A stretch of DNA of 64,000 nt from an uncultured Oscillospiraceae bacterium (GTDB lineage Bacteria; Bacillota; Clostridia; Oscillospirales; Oscillospiraceae). The notes below the pieces were generated by a model. The model had not been told where the DNA came from, made no database searches, and saw only the letters and a list, made by a program, of their open reading frames with translations. Shown one piece after another: positions 28,417 to 36,155 of this stretch. The stretch spans positions 1 through 64,000 of the forward strand of contig CANQYW010000002.1 in NCBI GenBank assembly GCA_947628185.1, written 5' to 3'. The translations under genes were made by a program, and so were the position numbers. How positions within the stretch are numbered: position 1 is the stretch's first letter; each line of letters opens with the position of its first letter.

Positions 28417-29433
28417 TCATTCCTCAGGAGCATAGAAAAGCTCAATGATAAGCTCCTGAAGGGCGGCCTCGTCCACGTAGAACTCGTCGTGATTGCCGCC
28501 GTCTTCGCTGGAACCCGGGAGAGTCACCGTCTCCTCCAGCATGTCGTAACTTGCCAGCTTGTCGATGGTGTCGGCGTCCACGTCGGTCTCGAGGTAGGGC
28601 TCCGCAACATCTATTAGCCGCTCGAGGGTCTCCCCCATATGGCCGCTGGCCCGCATGGCGCTGAATATGGCGTGCATGAACCAGCTCTGCCGGTCCACCC
28701 GCTCCTCGTTACTGCCGTGCTCGGTGAGGTCCCTGTAGCGGATGAAGTGCTCCGCCTGGGCGCCGTCCATGGTGACCGTGGCGCCGCTGGTGTAGGCGGG
28801 GTCGATGTATGTGTAATCCTCCGGCATCGTCAGGGTTATGCCGCCCATGGTGTCGACGATCGTCTCTATGCCGTCCATCGTCAGGGCGAAGTGGTAGTCC
28901 ACCCTCGCCCCATAGAGGAGCTCAGAGACCGTGCGTTTCATGAGAAAGCAGCTCCGCAGGGCGCTGTTGCCGTAGGCATACTGCATGTTTATTTGCGACT
29001 GCCCCGAGAAGGCGAAGTTCCCGGCGCCGTCGTAGATATCCACCTCGGTCATGGTGTCCCGGGATATCATGAGGACCGTGTCAGTCTTGTTGGTGCTGTC
29101 GAGAATGAAGAGCATTATGGCGTCGGCCCGGCCGTTGTTGCCCAGCTCCCCCTGGCCTCCGGCGGAGGTGGCGGTGTTGTCCACGCCCATGAAGAGGACG
29201 GTCTTCAGGTCGTTGCGGCGCTTATATTTGACGCCGTTATATGAGATCTGGCTGTTCCAGTCCTCGCTGCCGTCGTCAACGGAGTTGTCGTCGGTCTGGG
29301 TGTTGCTCGTATCCTCATCGCCGTCCGGCTCCTTGGTGGTACCGTCGGACCCGCAGGCCGCGCTAAGTAAAATTATAAGCGTCAGAAGTACGGGAAGAAG
29401 TCTCTCAGCTCTCAGTGCTCGCGGTGTTCGCAT
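28417..29433 (-). CDS. LytR-CpsA-Psr (LCP) family protein, lipoprotein-type N terminus
   Basis: LCP phosphotransferases attach polyprenyl-linked glycopolymers to peptidoglycan. 338 residues. The N terminus has a signal with lipobox LLSAAC (Cys27), unusual because most LCP proteins have a transmembrane anchor; a low-complexity Asp/Thr/Asn linker follows, and the LCP domain starts at about 80 with TVLFMGVDNTAT, GRADAIMLFILDSTNKTDTVLMISRDTM and later HFIRYRDLTEHGSNEERVDRQ. Its start overlaps the sortase gene end by 29 bases. Within the operon it probably handles the same surface polymer as the Wzz/CpsBD proteins. Confidence 0.88.
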   Translation of the reverse strand: MRTPRALRAERLLPVLLTLIILLSAACGSDGTTKEPDGDEDTSNTQTDDNSVDDGSEDWNSQISYNGVKYKRRNDLKTVLFMGVDNTATSAGGQGELGNNGRADAIMLFILDSTNKTDTVLMISRDTMTEVDIYDGAGNFAFSGQSQINMQYAYGNSALRSCFLMKRTVSELLYGARVDYHFALTMDGIETIVDTMGGITLTMPEDYTYIDPAYTSGATVTMDGAQAEHFIRYRDLTEHGSNEERVDRQSWFMHAIFSAMRASGHMGETLERLIDVAEPYLETDVDADTIDKLASYDMLEETVTLPGSSEDGGNHDEFYVDEAALQELIIELFYAPEE

Positions 29434-30262
29434 CGTCAGTCACGTCCTCCTCGGGGTCCACCATGACCCCGACGACTAAGTAGCGGTTCTTCGGCTGGTT
29501 GCCTATGCAGGTGCTCATGACAATGAGCTTGCTGTCGGGTGTGACCTCCACGTCGTCCACCACATGGCTGCTGAGATTCTTCGTGTTGGAGAGGGAGTCG
29601 ATGAAAGCCTGCTTGTCGGACTCCACGGTGGTGTCGTAGTACTTGAGGAGGTGTACGCTGCTGTAGACCACCGCCGCGAAGACCTTGTAGTGGTACTCCG
29701 CCTCAGGTGTGTAGACCACTATGTCCCTGTGCTGGTCAAAGTACTCCTCGTCCCTATATTTATCGAGGCCGCCGAACATGGAGTTATTCTTCATGTTGTG
29801 GCCGTAGAGGACGGTGAGGAAGTCGGAGAAGTCCTGGGAGTTGTAGGTCTCGGAGAAGATGGCCCCGGGGAGGCCGGCGTTGCCCTCTATGGTGTAGTTG
29901 AGGTAGTAGGCGTTGTCCTCCGGGTGCTGGGCCACTGGGTAGTGGACGTCAGTGTCCGGCACGTCTATCCAGGCGTAGATCTCCTCGTTCACGTCCCAGA
30001 GCTGCTGCCAGTCGATGGGCGACTCGTAGGGCTCATCGGGGACGGGGGGCTCCACGGGGGTGTCGTCCTCGTCTGGGGGCGTCACCGGGTTCGTGTTCAC
30101 AGGGGGTTTCTCCTCCGGCTGGGGTTTCACCACGCTATTTTGTAGTTCCTCGTAGATGTCGGAGTTACTGTCCTCCTTGAGGAAATACCAGCCGATGAAC
30201 GCCACCGCCAGGACCATAACGGAGATGCAGGCGATAAAGACAGCTTTCCTTTTCTTGCTCAT
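29405..30262 (-). CDS. Class B sortase
   Basis: Membrane transpeptidase that links surface proteins to the wall. 285 residues: N-terminal anchor 7-28, a Pro/Glu/Asp-rich spacer (about 45-80), then the catalytic domain with His155 in LYGHNMKNNSMFGG, Cys252 in VMSTC and Arg260 in NRYLVVGV. The GHNMK-type His motif is characteristic of SrtB. It overlaps the Wzz-like gene upstream by four bases and the LCP gene downstream. The C-terminal Asp/Thr/Ser tail is an extra. Clostridioides difficile SrtB is known to accept SPKTG-type signals, matching the protein encoded at 27816-28352. Confidence 0.92.
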   Translation of the reverse strand: MSKKRKAVFIACISVMVLAVAFIGWYFLKEDSNSDIYEELQNSVVKPQPEEKPPVNTNPVTPPDEDDTPVEPPVPDEPYESPIDWQQLWDVNEEIYAWIDVPDTDVHYPVAQHPEDNAYYLNYTIEGNAGLPGAIFSETYNSQDFSDFLTVLYGHNMKNNSMFGGLDKYRDEEYFDQHRDIVVYTPEAEYHYKVFAAVVYSSVHLLKYYDTTVESDKQAFIDSLSNTKNLSSHVVDDVEVTPDSKLIVMSTCIGNQPKNRYLVVGVMVDPEEDVTDDANTASTES

Positions 30263-31020
30263 TCGGATTTTTTACCACCATTCTTCTTGTGCTTGCCCGA
30301 GGATTCGGTGGACCCCTTGCCGCCCTTAACTGCGTGCTCCATGGGTATTGCGGCGAGGGTATTGATGTGCAGATACTTCTCCACGTCCTGGGCGTCCTTT
30401 ATGGTGTCGTCCATGAAGTGGCTTATGAGTATAGCGCCGGCGGCTACGACGAAACACACCACCCCGCCAATGGCGCAGTTGACCATGAGCCTCGGGCTGC
30501 TGGCCTTCTCAGGGACCACTGCGCGGGTGACGTTCGTGGGGTTCTCAATAGTCATGACCTCCGGGATCTGCTCCTTGAGCTGGTCCGCGATGGCGTTGCT
30601 GAGCTGCGCCGCCAGGACCGGGTCCTCGTTGGTGACTGTTATCTGGAGGATGTGGGAGTCCGTGGGGTTGGTGACGCTGATGGTCTCCACGAAGTCCTCA
30701 TAGCGGGCGTCGATGCGGAAGTCCGTCATGACCTTCTCCACCACCTCGCGGGTGGTGGCGATTATCTGATAGTCCGCCGCCAGGGAACTGCCTATCTGCA
30801 GGTCCGCCAGCGAGGTTATGCTGGTGGACTTGGAGAGGATGTATATCATGGAACTGGCCTCGTACATGGGCGTCACGAAGAACACCGTGTAGAATCCGGT
30901 GAGGGCCACTCCAACTATAACGCTTATCACTATTATCCAGGCTTTACGTAGGAGGACGTTAAAGACCTCCAATAAGTCGATCTCCTGCTCCTCGGTCTGC
31001 TGTACTTCGTACTTCTCCAT
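30259..31020 (-). CDS. Wzz/CpsC-type chain-length regulator and kinase activator
   Basis: Polysaccharide co-polymerase of the CpsC/CapA class. 253 residues from the ATG at 31020 (MEKYEVQQTEEQEIDLLEVF). It has two transmembrane helices, at about 31-55 (AWIIVISVIVGVALTGFYTVFFV) and 195-218, with the Wzz domain between them, and a basic cytoplasmic tail. There is no fused kinase, so it needs CpsD, encoded five genes downstream. First gene of the operon, about 90 bases after its promoter. Confidence 0.88.
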   Translation of the reverse strand: MEKYEVQQTEEQEIDLLEVFNVLLRKAWIIVISVIVGVALTGFYTVFFVTPMYEASSMIYILSKSTSITSLADLQIGSSLAADYQIIATTREVVEKVMTDFRIDARYEDFVETISVTNPTDSHILQITVTNEDPVLAAQLSNAIADQLKEQIPEVMTIENPTNVTRAVVPEKASSPRLMVNCAIGGVVCFVVAAGAILISHFMDDTIKDAQDVEKYLHINTLAAIPMEHAVKGGKGSTESSGKHKKNGGKKSE

Positions 31021-31108
31021 CTCCGCACCCCTCTGGCGAAACTTAGCACCGCTCGTAAAATATGTCACGCGGCGACCAAAGGCATACTTGCCCCTGGGTT
31101 TCCTTTAT

Positions 31109-31137
31109 AATATATCCTCAAAGCTCTTTTTTGTCAA
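31109..31137 (-). promoter_or_regulatory. SigA-type promoter of the surface operon
   Basis: Minus-strand TTGACA (31132-31137) and TATATT (31109-31114), 17-base spacer, about 90 bases before the Wzz-like start. Confidence 0.75.
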
Positions 31138-31244
31138 CCCAAAAAAGCTGCCAGGACAGCCATTGGACATTAAAAAACGTTGTCATACGACGATTTTTCA
31201 CATATTGTACAAAATTCTACCCCCCCCCGCTGGAAATTTCGTAA

Positions 31245-32234
31245 TCAGCCGAAAGGGTACATATCCATGGCCACGGGGGTGTAGAATAGCCGGCGGACCT
31301 CGGCGGGGTCGCGGCTGAGGCCCAGGGCCCACATGAGTTTCGCTAAAACCGCCTCGGTTGTCATGTCGTAAGCCTCCAAGACGCCCAGGTCCTTCTTGAG
31401 CCTGTAGCCCACCCGGTAGACGGCCAGATCGCTCCCCTCGTTCTCCACCTGGGTGGTGAGGACCGCCAGTTTCCCACGGGACTTCCACTCCTCTATGGAG
31501 TCATAGAACCCGCCGGCCTCGGGGACGCCCCCCACGCCGAAACTCTCCACCACCACCGCGTCGTTGCGCTCAAAGAGGAAGTCGAGGGCCGCCCGGTCCA
31601 TGCCGGGGACGAGCTTGAGTAGCGAGACGCGGGTGTCAAGCTCCTCATAAAACTCAGGACTCTCCGCCGTATCCCCTGTTATGAACCGAACGATGGTCCC
31701 GTCCCGCACAACGCCCAGCTCCGGGAAGTTTATGCTGGAGAAAGCGCTGAAACTCTTTGACCGCGTCTTCTTCGCCCGGGTGCCAAGTATCATCTTGTGG
31801 TCGAAGACTATGTACACCCCGGGTCCCCCGCGGGCGGCGCAGTCGATGGCGTCCGTGAGGTTCACTTTTGAGTCCGTGGAGTCGAAATTGATGGGTTTCT
31901 GTGCCCCCGTGAGCACCACGGGCTTGGGGCTTAACTGTATCATGTAACTGAGGGCCGCCGCGGTGTAGGCGAGGGTGTCCGTGCCGTGGGTTATGACGAA
32001 CCCATCGTAATCCCCGTAATTCTCCCGGATGGTCCGCACTATCCCCTGCCAGTGAACGGGGGTTATGTTGGTGCTGTCGAGGGAGAAGAGCTGCAGGGCC
32101 GTTATGTCGCACCTTGCGGCGGCAACCGGCACGAGCCCTAAGAGCTCCCGGGTGGTGAGGGCCGGCGCGAGGCCGCTATCCGTGGCCTCGGAGGCTATCG
32201 TCCCGCCGGTGCCGATGAGGAGTATCTTTTTCAA
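31245..32234 (-). CDS. ansA: Type I L-asparaginase
   Basis: Hydrolyses L-asparagine to aspartate and ammonia. 329 residues. The two catalytic threonines are in GTGGTIASEATDSG and THGTDTLAYTA; the DSTNITP and TGAQKPINFDSTDSKVN segments are also typical of the cytoplasmic type I enzymes. The start overlaps the NhaC-type transporter stop by four bases. No N-terminal signal is present. No terminator was seen after the stop, only a run of nine G on the minus strand. Confidence 0.92.
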   Translation of the reverse strand: MKKILLIGTGGTIASEATDSGLAPALTTRELLGLVPVAAARCDITALQLFSLDSTNITPVHWQGIVRTIRENYGDYDGFVITHGTDTLAYTAAALSYMIQLSPKPVVLTGAQKPINFDSTDSKVNLTDAIDCAARGGPGVYIVFDHKMILGTRAKKTRSKSFSAFSSINFPELGVVRDGTIVRFITGDTAESPEFYEELDTRVSLLKLVPGMDRAALDFLFERNDAVVVESFGVGGVPEAGGFYDSIEEWKSRGKLAVLTTQVENEGSDLAVYRVGYRLKKDLGVLEAYDMTTEAVLAKLMWALGLSRDPAEVRRLFYTPVAMDMYPFG

Positions 32235-33898
32235 CGTCCCGCGCCCCCCGCCTTCCTGCCTCCGCTGAAGTTCCGGGCCAGGAATATGACCGCCGTGAGG
32301 AGAAGGAGCGTCACGGGCGTGGCGGCCATGGCCGCGGCGCTATTGGAGAAGTAACCTATTACGCCCGCTATGAGGTACCCCACGGCGCAGACGCCGGCGC
32401 AGGTGAAGGCGTAGGGCATCTGGGTGGTGACGTGGTTCACGTGGTTGGAGTGGGCCCCGGCGGAGGCCATTATGGTGGTATCGGATATGGGCGAGCAGTG
32501 GTCCCCGCAGACAGCCCCGGAGAGGCAGGCCGCGATGGAGACTACAAGCATCTCCTCCTCGGGGCCGAAGACCCCGCAGACTATGGGGATGAGGATGGAG
32601 AATGTCCCCCAGCTGGTGCCGGTGGAGAACGCCAGGAACACCGCTACAAGGAATATGAGCGCCGGGAGGACCATCCTCACGGCCCCGGCGGAGGCGGCCA
32701 CCACGTCATGTATGTATCCGGCGGCGCCCAAGAGCCCCGTCATGCCCGAGAGGTTCCAGGCCATTATGAGTATTATCATCGGCGCGCACATGGAGCGGAA
32801 ACCTGTGGGGAAGGCGTCCATGAACTCCCGGAATGAGATCACTCCCCGCCACATGTAGAGGAAGAAGGTGAAGATGACGGTGACGAGGCTCCCCATCACC
32901 AGCCCCACGGCGGAGTTTGAATTTGCGAACGCCTCAATGAACCCGGCGCCGCTGAAAAATCCCCCTGTGTAGACTATCCCGGTGATGCAGGAGATTATGA
33001 GCACCGCCACCGGGAGCACGAGGTCAATTACCCCGCCACGCTCGGAGGGCGTCTCGTCGTCGGCGTCGCTGTAGGGCCGGTCCGGGGTGGTGAAGAGGTC
33101 GCCCCGGGCGGCGTTCTCCTCGTGGATACGCATGGGGCCGAAGTCGAGCCCTAATGTAATTATTAGTAGCATCATGAGGAGCGTCCCCAGGGCATATAGG
33201 TTATAGGGTATGGTCCTCATGAACATGGAGAAACCGTTTATCCCCGAGTCCGCCGGGACGGAGTATGTCACCGCCGCCGCCCAGCTGGATATGGGGGCTA
33301 TTATGCACACGGGGGCCGCCGTGGCGTCAATAATGTAGGCAAGTTTCGCCCGGGAGACCCCGTGCCGGTCCGTCAGGGGCCGCACAACGGACCCCACGGT
33401 CATGCAGTTAAAGCCGTCGTCCACGAAGATGAGCACCCCCAGGGCCACAGCCGCCAGCTGCGCCCCCACCTTGCCCTTTATGTGCTTGGAGGCCCACCGG
33501 CCAAAGGCGGCGGAGCCGCCGGCCCGGTTCATCATCGCCACCAGGGACCCCAGCAGCACGACGAAGACAAGTATGCTGGCGTTCTGGAGCGTGGCTATAT
33601 TCTGGACGAGGCCCCCGTTCTCATTATATAATATGGTATTGAGTGCGACCTCAAGGTCCCCGCCGGCATAGAGGAGCCCGCCGGTGAGTATGCCCATGAA
33701 GAGGGAGAAGTAGACCTCCTTCGTTATGAGCGCCAGGGTTATCGCCACCACAGGCGGCAGCAGGGACCATATGGAGCCAAAGGCCCAGCTGGTGTCGGCC
33801 CCATCCGGCAGGAGGGCCGTCAGGAGAATAAGCGCCGCAAAGGCCGCCAAACCCGCAAGGCACAGCGCGCGTGCCACGAATCTTTTGCTCTTTTTCAC
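32231..33898 (-). CDS. NhaC-type Na+/H+ antiporter family transporter
   Basis: 555 residues, about eleven to twelve transmembrane segments; NhaC-family features include FVDDGFNCMTVGSVVRPLTDRHGVSRAKLAYIIDATAAPVCIIAPISSWAAA and the late FSTGTSWGTFSILIPIVCGVFG and GAVCGDHCSPISDTTIMASAGA. The start is GTG at 33898 with a G-rich AGGG region before it. Coupling by a four-base overlap to an asparaginase suggests that it moves an amino acid or dicarboxylate with Na+ (some NhaC members do), rather than only protons; this is inference. Confidence 0.87.
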   Translation of the reverse strand: MKKSKRFVARALCLAGLAAFAALILLTALLPDGADTSWAFGSIWSLLPPVVAITLALITKEVYFSLFMGILTGGLLYAGGDLEVALNTILYNENGGLVQNIATLQNASILVFVVLLGSLVAMMNRAGGSAAFGRWASKHIKGKVGAQLAAVALGVLIFVDDGFNCMTVGSVVRPLTDRHGVSRAKLAYIIDATAAPVCIIAPISSWAAAVTYSVPADSGINGFSMFMRTIPYNLYALGTLLMMLLIITLGLDFGPMRIHEENAARGDLFTTPDRPYSDADDETPSERGGVIDLVLPVAVLIISCITGIVYTGGFFSGAGFIEAFANSNSAVGLVMGSLVTVIFTFFLYMWRGVISFREFMDAFPTGFRSMCAPMIILIMAWNLSGMTGLLGAAGYIHDVVAASAGAVRMVLPALIFLVAVFLAFSTGTSWGTFSILIPIVCGVFGPEEEMLVVSIAACLSGAVCGDHCSPISDTTIMASAGAHSNHVNHVTTQMPYAFTCAGVCAVGYLIAGVIGYFSNSAAAMAATPVTLLLLTAVIFLARNFSGGRKAGGAGR

Positions 33899-33942
33899 GC
33901 CCTCACCCCCAGAATATAGAAGTTCCCGTGCCGTTCGCGCTA

Positions 33943-33971
33943 ATTATACACCATTTCTGCGGATTTTTCAA
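33943..33971 (-). promoter_or_regulatory. SigA-type promoter of the nhaC-ansA operon
   Basis: Minus-strand TTGAAA (33966-33971) and TATAAT (33943-33948) with a 17-base spacer, about 45 bases before the GTG start. Confidence 0.7.
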
Positions 33972-34053
33972 TTCATGTCCGTTTAATTCACGAAATAGAC
34001 ACAATTTACCGCCTCCCCGGCGGGAAAAACGGTATAAATATTGCACAAATATG

Positions 34054-34083
34054 TTGACTAATCCCAATAGATTATTGTATAAT
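34054..34083 (+). promoter_or_regulatory. SigA-type promoter of the ArAE-like gene
   Basis: TTGACT (34054-34059) and TATAAT (34078-34083), 18-base spacer. Transcription would start only about 14 bases before the ATG, giving a very short leader that just includes GAGGTG. Confidence 0.7.
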
Positions 34084-34103
34084 TTTCCCGTGAGGTGATG
34101 AGA

Positions 34104-35117
34104 ATGGAGCGGTTTAGAAAAAACATCCTCCTGGCGCTGAAGATAGGCATAGGCAGCAGTATAGCGATATACATAGCCCAGAGTTTAGATTTGGAGTACG
34201 CCGTCTCGGCGGGGACGGTGACGCTCCTGACGCTCATGACCTCCAAGCTTGAGACGTTCCGTCTGTCCCTGAGCCGGTTCGCCACCTTCGCGGTGACGCT
34301 CATTTTAGCATTCGTCATAGTCTCCCACATCTCCAACATCTGGCTGGCCTACGGGCTCCTGCTCCTCATGGTGGTGTTTATCGCCGAGTCCCTGGGGCTC
34401 CGGGCCACCATATCGGTGAACTCCGTCGTGGCGGCGCATTTGGTGACGAGTCAGGATCTGAGCCGGGGCTCCATCATAAACGAGTTCCTCCTGGTGCTCA
34501 TCGGCGTGACCCTCGCGGTGATACTAAACCTCTTCCACGCCAACTACTCCCACCGCCGCCAGATAATCGCAAATATGCGAAAGACTGAGGGCGAGCTCCA
34601 GAAGATTTTGGGGAACGTGGCCTCCTACCTCCGGGGCGGGGAGCTCCGCGAGGACGTCTGGGGGGAGATAAGCGGCCTTGAGGGGGAACTCCAGAAGTAC
34701 ATAGCGAGCGCCTACGAGTACCAGGACAACACCTTCCAGTCCCACCCGGAGTACTACATATCATACTTTGAGATGCGCCTTGAGCAGTTCAAGATACTCC
34801 ACCGCCTCCAGCGGGAGATAATCCGGGTCCGCTCCATCCCCCAACAGGCGGCGGTGATAGCGGAGTACCTGGAGTACCTTTCGGGGTACGTGGTGGAGGT
34901 GAACTCCCCCGTGGAGCAGATAGAGCGGCTAAACGCGCTCCTTGAGAGTATGCGCCGGGAGGAGCTGCCCCGGTCCCGGGAGGAGTTTGAGAACCGGGCC
35001 ATACTCTACCACGTCCTCATGGACATCCAGGACTTTCTCTACTGCAAGGCGGAGTTCGTGGCGGGGCTCGACGGCCGCCAGCGGAAACTCTACTGGGAGA
35101 GCAAGGAGAAAACTTGA
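34104..35117 (+). CDS. Aromatic acid exporter (ArAE/FUSC-like) family protein
   Basis: 337 residues from the ATG at 34104, chosen because GAGGTG lies seven bases before it. The first ~145 residues contain about four to five transmembrane segments (LKIGIGSSIAIYIAQSLDLEYAVSAGTVTLLTLMTS is the typical ArAE_1 opening), and the rest is a long, mostly helical cytoplasmic domain rich in Glu/Arg/Leu, probably coiled coil. The family is linked to export of aromatic acids or related anions; substrate unknown. It has its own promoter and terminator. Confidence 0.85.
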   Translation: MERFRKNILLALKIGIGSSIAIYIAQSLDLEYAVSAGTVTLLTLMTSKLETFRLSLSRFATFAVTLILAFVIVSHISNIWLAYGLLLLMVVFIAESLGLRATISVNSVVAAHLVTSQDLSRGSIINEFLLVLIGVTLAVILNLFHANYSHRRQIIANMRKTEGELQKILGNVASYLRGGELREDVWGEISGLEGELQKYIASAYEYQDNTFQSHPEYYISYFEMRLEQFKILHRLQREIIRVRSIPQQAAVIAEYLEYLSGYVVEVNSPVEQIERLNALLESMRREELPRSREEFENRAILYHVLMDIQDFLYCKAEFVAGLDGRQRKLYWESKEKT

Positions 35118-35178
35118 GCGCCATTCCATAGCGGAATATTATTAATGTGTATATTTAAGTGTATATATTCTAAATGTA

Positions 35179-35227
35179 TGCCCACGGTGAGACACACCTT
35201 AAAGAGGGATGTATCTCGCCGTGGGCA
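35179..35227 (+). terminator. Rho-independent terminator of the ArAE-like gene
   Basis: Fourteen-base-pair stem (35179-35192 with 35214-35227, one T-G pair) followed by AGTTTTTGTTATTT. A classic intrinsic terminator, 60 bases after the stop. Confidence 0.85.
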
Positions 35228-35256
35228 AGTTTTTGTTATTTAATTGTGACTATCAT

Positions 35257-35855
35257 CTATTGGCAGGCGCCGAGCACTAACTCAAAGAGTTCACCCGGCA
35301 TTTTTACGAAGACCCATCCAAGGTTTCGGCACCCCACATAACCGCCCTCGAACAATCTCAGCTCCACAATGGTCCCGTCTCTCATTTCAAGATACAGGTG
35401 GCCCTGGGGCTCCACGTCGTAAAAGCCTGTATCGGTCTTGTGATCTATCCGAACAAAGGGGCTCTTGCAGAGCTCGGCGAGGAACTCATCAAATTGTTCT
35501 GCTGTGACTCCAGTCAGATCCAGGTTGCGAGGTATGTCCTCATTCCAGTCGGAGTGTGTTCGGTAGGTCACGCCCACCACATTCCCCGGGATATGGAGGC
35601 GGTCCTCAAAAAGATCAGAGCCGGTATTCAGTCCTATCCCGTCGTAATTATCCAAGAATTCCAACCAGTGTTCATCGCCGTTTACATAGATGCAAAGATA
35701 AACCGCCAAATGCCAACGCCCAGCGCCGCGGCGAGGCACAGGCAGCACAGGGGAGTCACCGTGCGGACGATCATCTCTCTCCTTCTCCTCTGCCCGGCGG
35801 CATACCGGTCCCGGCGTTCCATCAGGCTATTGAACATCTCATCACTACTCTTCAT
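35257..35855 (-). pseudogene. Anti-sigma-like membrane protein, frameshifted
   Basis: The first frame (35855 to 35682) starts MKSSDEMFNSLMERRDRYAAGQRRRREMIVRTVTPLCC and runs through a transmembrane helix, then stops at IFASM. The remainder continues in another frame as VNGDEHWLEFLDNYDGIG to CQ at 35257, a soluble domain of about 140 residues. Together they look like a clostridial anti-sigma-type protein (basic cytoplasmic N terminus, one membrane helix, external domain) broken by a frameshift near 35685-35700, perhaps with loss of the linker. The start overlaps the sigma remnant stop by 11 bases, with AAGGAGG inside the latter, the usual coupled layout. Confidence 0.7.
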
Positions 35856-36033
35856 AGATAAACCCCTCCTTCTCAAGTGTCGATCTCAAAGACTGCTTTG
35901 CCCGGTAGAGAAGATTTCTCACCTGGCGCTCGTTTTTCTTTATAAGGCCGTCCTTGTAGTTCTCAACGATCTCGGCGATCCCTCTGTCGTCGCCGTCAAG
36001 AAAACGGCGGTAGCTGCTCGCGCCGTTATCCAT
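35845..36033 (-). pseudogene. ECF sigma factor remnant with internal deletion
   Basis: A 62-residue frame: about 30 residues of the N terminus (MDNGASSYRRFLDGDDRGIAEIVENYKDGL) joined in frame to about 30 residues of the C terminus (NERQVRNLLYRAKQSLRSTLEKEGFIYEE). The C-terminal part is the end of region 4; region 2 after its first helix and nearly all of regions 3-4 are missing, roughly 100 residues. The start with its GGGGGGAGG site and the overlapping junction with the anti-sigma gene are intact. It cannot work as a sigma factor. Confidence 0.75.
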
Positions 36034-36056
36034 AGTCCTCCCCCCCTTCCACTTAT

Positions 36057-36084
36057 TAGTCGTATGGGACTCAAAAATGTCTCA
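36057..36084 (-). promoter_or_regulatory. Candidate ECF-type promoter of the sigma remnant
   Basis: Minus-strand TGAGAC (36079-36084) and CGACTA (36057-36062) with a 16-base spacer resemble ECF promoters, as expected for an autoregulated sigma/anti-sigma operon. No SigA-like boxes were seen here. Confidence 0.45.
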
Positions 36085-36108
36085 CACATATTAGAATTTT
36101 TCTATACC

Positions 36109-36143
36109 GACCGGCCGGGGATTTGAAATGTCCCCAGCCGGTC
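36109..36143. terminator. Hairpin after ypeB
   Basis: Thirteen-base-pair stem GACCGGCCGGGGA/TCCCCAGCCGGTC (36109-36121 with 36131-36143). It lies just past the ypeB stop; the T-rich side (ATTTTTATTATTTT) is on the plus strand, so its polarity for ypeB is imperfect. Confidence 0.55.
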
Positions 36144-36155
36144 ATTTTTATTATT

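Noticed and set aside
35118..35178. Small RNA or gene in the AT-rich stretch before the terminator at 35179
   Set aside because: It contains only alternating A/T sequence and a small palindrome, with no open frame or promoter pair.
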